From Anaerolineales bacterium (GTDB lineage Bacteria > Chloroflexota > Anaerolineae > Anaerolineales > UBA6663), in assembly GCA_016789165.1 (NCBI GenBank), contig JAEURL010000645.1, forward strand, positions 1-8,001: 8,001 nucleotides of DNA, in the 5' to 3' direction. Positions 6,046 through 8,001 of this stretch are shown one piece after another. Positions within the stretch are counted from its first letter, which is position 1; each line of letters starts with the position of its first letter. The notes below the pieces were generated by a model. It made no database searches. It was not told where the DNA came from and worked only from the letters and a program-made list of their open reading frames with translations. A program made the translations under genes and the position numbers.

Positions 6046-7208
6046 ACGCCTCTATCCTGGTCGTCGACGACGACGAGACCACCCTCTCCTTCCTGTGCCC
6101 GCTGCTGCGCGACAACGGCTACGACGTGCGCGCCGCCACCAGCCTGGGCGCGGCCCAAGCCCACATCGAGCGCGGCGAGGCCGACATTGTGGTGCTGGAC
6201 GTCCAGCTGCCGGACGGCTACGGGCCGAGCCTGCTGGAGCGCCTGGGCCGGGATGGCCGGCGCATCCCGGTGATCATGGTCACGGGTTTTGGCGACATCG
6301 ACATGGCCGTGGAGGCCATGAAACTGGGCGCGCGGGACTTCATCCAGAAACCGGTGGACGTCGGCCGGCTGCGCCAGGCCGTGGACCGCGCCGCCGAACA
6401 CGTCGCCCTGCAGCGCGAATTAGAGCACCTGCGCACCGCCCGCCACCCGGCCGATAACTGGGTCATTGGCGAGACGGCCGTGATGAAGCAGGTGATGTAT
6501 GACCTGGCGCGCGTGGCGCCCTCCACGGCCACGGTCCTGCTGACCGGCGAGAGTGGCACGGGCAAGGAAGTGATGGCCGGCCTGGTCCACAAGCTGTCGC
6601 CGCGCGCCAACAAGCCGCTGGTGGCCGTCAATTGCGCCAACTTCAGCGAGACCCTGCTGGAGACCGAGCTGTTCGGCTACGAGGCCGGCGCCTTCACGGG
6701 CGCCACCAAGAAGAAGGACGGCCTGTTCGTCACCGCCGACGGCGGCACCCTCTTCCTGGACGAGATCAGCACCATGAAGCTGGAGCTGCAGGCCAAACTC
6801 CTGCGCGTGCTGGAGGAAAAGGCCATCCGCCGGCTGGGCGGCACCACCGAAACCAAGGTCGACGTCCGCATCGTGGCCGCCACCAACCGCGATCTGGCCG
6901 AGATGACCGCCGCCGGCCAGTTCCGCGATGACCTGTATCACCGTCTGAACGTGATCGCCGTGCGCCTGCCGCCCTTGCGAGACCGGGCCGAGGACATCCC
7001 GGCCCTGGTGGGCTTCTTCGTCCAGAAATACAACCGCGAGATGGGCCGCAGCGTGCAAGGCGTCAGCCCGGCCGCCCTGCACCGCCTGAAGGCTTATTCC
7101 TGGCCCGGCAACATCCGCCAGCTGCGCAACGCCGTTGAGCGCGCCATGCTCTTCGCCGACGGCGATACCCTCGATATCGGCCACTTCGCCTCCGAATTGC
7201 GCGGCTGA
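6042..7208 (+). CDS. NtrC-family sigma-54 activator (receiver-AAA+) lacking a DNA-binding domain
   Basis: A 388-residue response regulator that should hydrolyse ATP to remodel sigma-54 holoenzyme. Receiver domain (about 3-120): acidic pocket D9-D11, phospho-acceptor D53, T81 and K103. AAA+ domain (about 140-388): Walker A GESGTGKE (169-176, K175), the sigma-54-contact loop GAFTGA (216-221), Walker B GGTLFLDE (234-241), R295 and R301 in the arginine-finger region, and sensor II in WPGNIRQLRN (354-363). The chain stops about 25 residues after that motif, where NtrC proteins normally continue into a Fis-type helix-turn-helix, and only about 100 nt separate the stop from the next gene. This looks like a naturally DNA-binding-less activator, as known for Helicobacter FlgR and chlamydial CtcC. 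The start is GTG, overlapping the kinase stop by 4 nt (GTGA), with CAGGAG (6028-6033) 8 nt upstream. The kinase next door is the presumed phosphodonor. Confidence 0.93.
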   Translation: MNASILVVDDDETTLSFLCPLLRDNGYDVRAATSLGAAQAHIERGEADIVVLDVQLPDGYGPSLLERLGRDGRRIPVIMVTGFGDIDMAVEAMKLGARDFIQKPVDVGRLRQAVDRAAEHVALQRELEHLRTARHPADNWVIGETAVMKQVMYDLARVAPSTATVLLTGESGTGKEVMAGLVHKLSPRANKPLVAVNCANFSETLLETELFGYEAGAFTGATKKKDGLFVTADGGTLFLDEISTMKLELQAKLLRVLEEKAIRRLGGTTETKVDVRIVAATNRDLAEMTAAGQFRDDLYHRLNVIAVRLPPLRDRAEDIPALVGFFVQKYNREMGRSVQGVSPAALHRLKAYSWPGNIRQLRNAVERAMLFADGDTLDIGHFASELRG

Positions 7209-7213
7209 CCGGC

Positions 7214-7259
7214 CGCCGCCGGCAGATTTTCGCCGCCGGCAGCGTCATCGCCGCCGGCA
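7214..7259 (+). repeat. Three 11-bp direct repeats (iteron-like), 17-18 bp apart
   Basis: CGCCGCCGGCA occurs at 7214-7224, 7231-7241 and 7249-7259. The 6-7 bp spacers between copies differ. The third copy runs into the -24 box of the sigma-54 promoter at 7255-7270. A protein bound here could block or help that promoter. Because the repeats are GC-only apart from the last base, chance or slippage in a GC-rich genome must be considered. Confidence 0.5.
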
Positions 7260-7270
7260 CACATCTTGCA
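7255..7270 (+). promoter_or_regulatory. Sigma-54 promoter upstream of the small membrane protein gene
   Basis: CGGCAC-ACATC-TTGCA differs from TGGCAC-N5-TTGCA only at the first base. GG (7256-7257) and GC (7268-7269) have the required 10-bp gap. The predicted start near 7281 leaves about 30 nt of leader holding the GGAGG ribosome-binding site at 7301-7305. It is placed correctly for the gene at 7311 and lies directly after the sigma-54 activator gene. Confidence 0.6.
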
Positions 7271-7310
7271 CCACCGGCCTCCAGAGTCATTTCTGCACCT
7301 GGAGGCCGCC

Positions 7311-7637
7311 ATGTTTGATCTGTTCACCCCTGCCGACCTGCGCATCTTGATGGGCCTGACCTTCTTCGGCCTTGGCCTGATCGCGGTCGGCGCCGGCATG
7401 GTCATCCTGATCTTTGGGCCGTACACCAAGGAGGCCAAGATCCTGGCCGGCCAATCGGCCCGCATCAGCCAGAAAGCCCTGGTGGACAACATCACGGGCG
7501 TGGCCCAGTCCGCCACTGAGCTGGTCAACGCCGTCAACGCCCTGATCCGCACCTCCTCCGGCAACGCCATCGTCCTGATCGTAGTGGGCGCGCTGTTCGA
7601 GGCCTCGGCCTACCGCCTGCTGGTCATCGGCGCGTAA
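7311..7637 (+). CDS. Small two-helix membrane protein, function unknown
   Basis: A 108-residue protein I do not recognise. Hydrophobic segments at about 12-36 (rich in Gly, Leu, Ile) and about 85-106 flank a 45-residue polar, Ala/Gln/Asn-rich stretch (38-83) that looks helical and amphipathic. No signal-peptide cleavage site or catalytic motif is visible. ATG 7311 is chosen over an upstream TTG (7266) because GGAGG sits 5 nt before it, and because the TTG overlaps the -12 element of the sigma-54 promoter and would lie before the transcript start. Small hairpin membrane proteins can be oligomeric channels, envelope-stress effectors or anchors; none of these can be assigned. Its position after the sigma-54/kinase/activator operon, behind its own sigma-54-type promoter, makes it the nearest candidate target of that system. 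It is probably co-transcribed with the next gene, 49 nt downstream. Confidence 0.8.
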   Translation: MFDLFTPADLRILMGLTFFGLGLIAVGAGMVILIFGPYTKEAKILAGQSARISQKALVDNITGVAQSATELVNAVNALIRTSSGNAIVLIVVGALFEASAYRLLVIGA

Positions 7638-7686
7638 GCGGCTGGCTGCCCTCCTGCCCGCCTCATCCGCCCCATTGGAGGCCGCG

Positions 7687-8001
7687 ATGTCCCCCTCCCC
7701 GACCCCTCACCTGCTCGCCGCCCTGCCGGAAGCTCTCTGGGGCGACGCCCTGCGCCGCCTGCACTGCGTGCCCGAGCTGTGGGCCCTGGCCGCCGATCCG
7801 GCGGTGCTGGCTGTCCTGGCCCAACTCAAGCCGGACTTGCCAGCCTGGCAGCCTGGCCGGCTGGCGCTGGCCCTCTATGCGGACCGGCACGCCGAGTGCG
7901 CGGGCCAGGCGGAGTTGTGGCTGCTGGGTCCGGGGCGGGACCGTCTGGCGGCCGCCTACACGCGGCTGTTAACGTCGGACGCGGCCTTTGACCCGATTGA
8001 C
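7687..8001 (+). CDS. Unrecognised protein, N-terminal 105 codons (runs off the window)
   Basis: An open frame from ATG 7687 with no stop up to the window edge, so the C-terminus is missing. GGAGG (7677-7681) lies 5 nt before the ATG, and the ten bases TGGAGGCCGC around it are identical to those before the preceding gene. The visible part is Leu/Ala-rich with several Trp (for example around residues 18, 32 and 54) and has no signal peptide or transmembrane helix. It looks like a soluble, helical protein, and I recognise no motif. It lies in the same transcription unit as the small membrane protein, so it may depend on the same sigma-54-type promoter. A competing 70-codon frame at 7779-7991 is a shadow. 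Confidence 0.65.
   Translation, partial: MSPSPTPHLLAALPEALWGDALRRLHCVPELWALAADPAVLAVLAQLKPDLPAWQPGRLALALYADRHAECAGQAELWLLGPGRDRLAAAYTRLLTSDAAFDPID

Noticed and set aside
7266..7310. A TTG start extending the small membrane protein by 15 residues
   Set aside because: The TTG overlaps the sigma-54 -12 element, has no ribosome-binding site and would precede the predicted transcript start. ATG 7311 has GGAGG at 5 nt.

Overview
The window is a high-G+C bacterial chromosome segment with tightly packed genes and only short intergenic gaps. A Chloroflexota (Anaerolineae-like) source is my best guess. It rests on the membrane-anchored Pro/Thr/Ala-rich protein at the left end, a low-complexity style common in that phylum, and on a DapL-like aminotransferase. 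This is inference, not proof. I see no insertion sequences, CRISPR arrays, tRNAs or rRNAs.

Left part (1-1170): a signal-anchored Pro/Thr/Ala-rich protein on the + strand converges on an apparent free-standing non-coding RNA on the - strand. The RNA has its own promoter with 17-bp spacing (1116-1144), about 285 nt with several strong hairpins, and a 12-bp-stem terminator with a T-tract (825-864). It does not look like tmRNA, RNase P RNA or SRP RNA, and I cannot name it. Next (1171-2370, - strand) is a PLP-dependent class I/II aminotransferase resembling LL-diaminopimelate aminotransferases, with its own well-spaced promoter.

Central part (2371-7208): a divergent intergenic region leads to a three-gene operon whose genes overlap by 4 nt each (ATGA, then GTGA). 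It encodes the alternative sigma factor sigma-54 (rpoN), a soluble PAS/GAF-like/PAS histidine kinase, and an NtrC-family receiver-AAA+ activator. The activator has GAFTGA, Walker A and Walker B intact but stops right after the AAA+ domain, so it has no Fis-type DNA-binding domain. The sigma-54 itself carries an unusual four-cysteine zinc-ribbon-like motif between region I and the core-binding region.

Right part (7209-8001): after a spacer with three 11-bp direct repeats and a near-consensus sigma-54 promoter come a 108-residue two-helix membrane protein and the start of an unrecognised protein. The two share nearly identical ribosome-binding segments.

Working model (inference): sigma factor, sensor and activator form a self-contained switch. 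An activator without DNA-binding domain could act from solution on sigma-54 holoenzyme at the promoter before rpoN (autoregulation) and at the one before the small membrane protein, which would make the last two genes candidate local outputs. What the kinase senses and what the membrane protein does cannot be read from the sequence.
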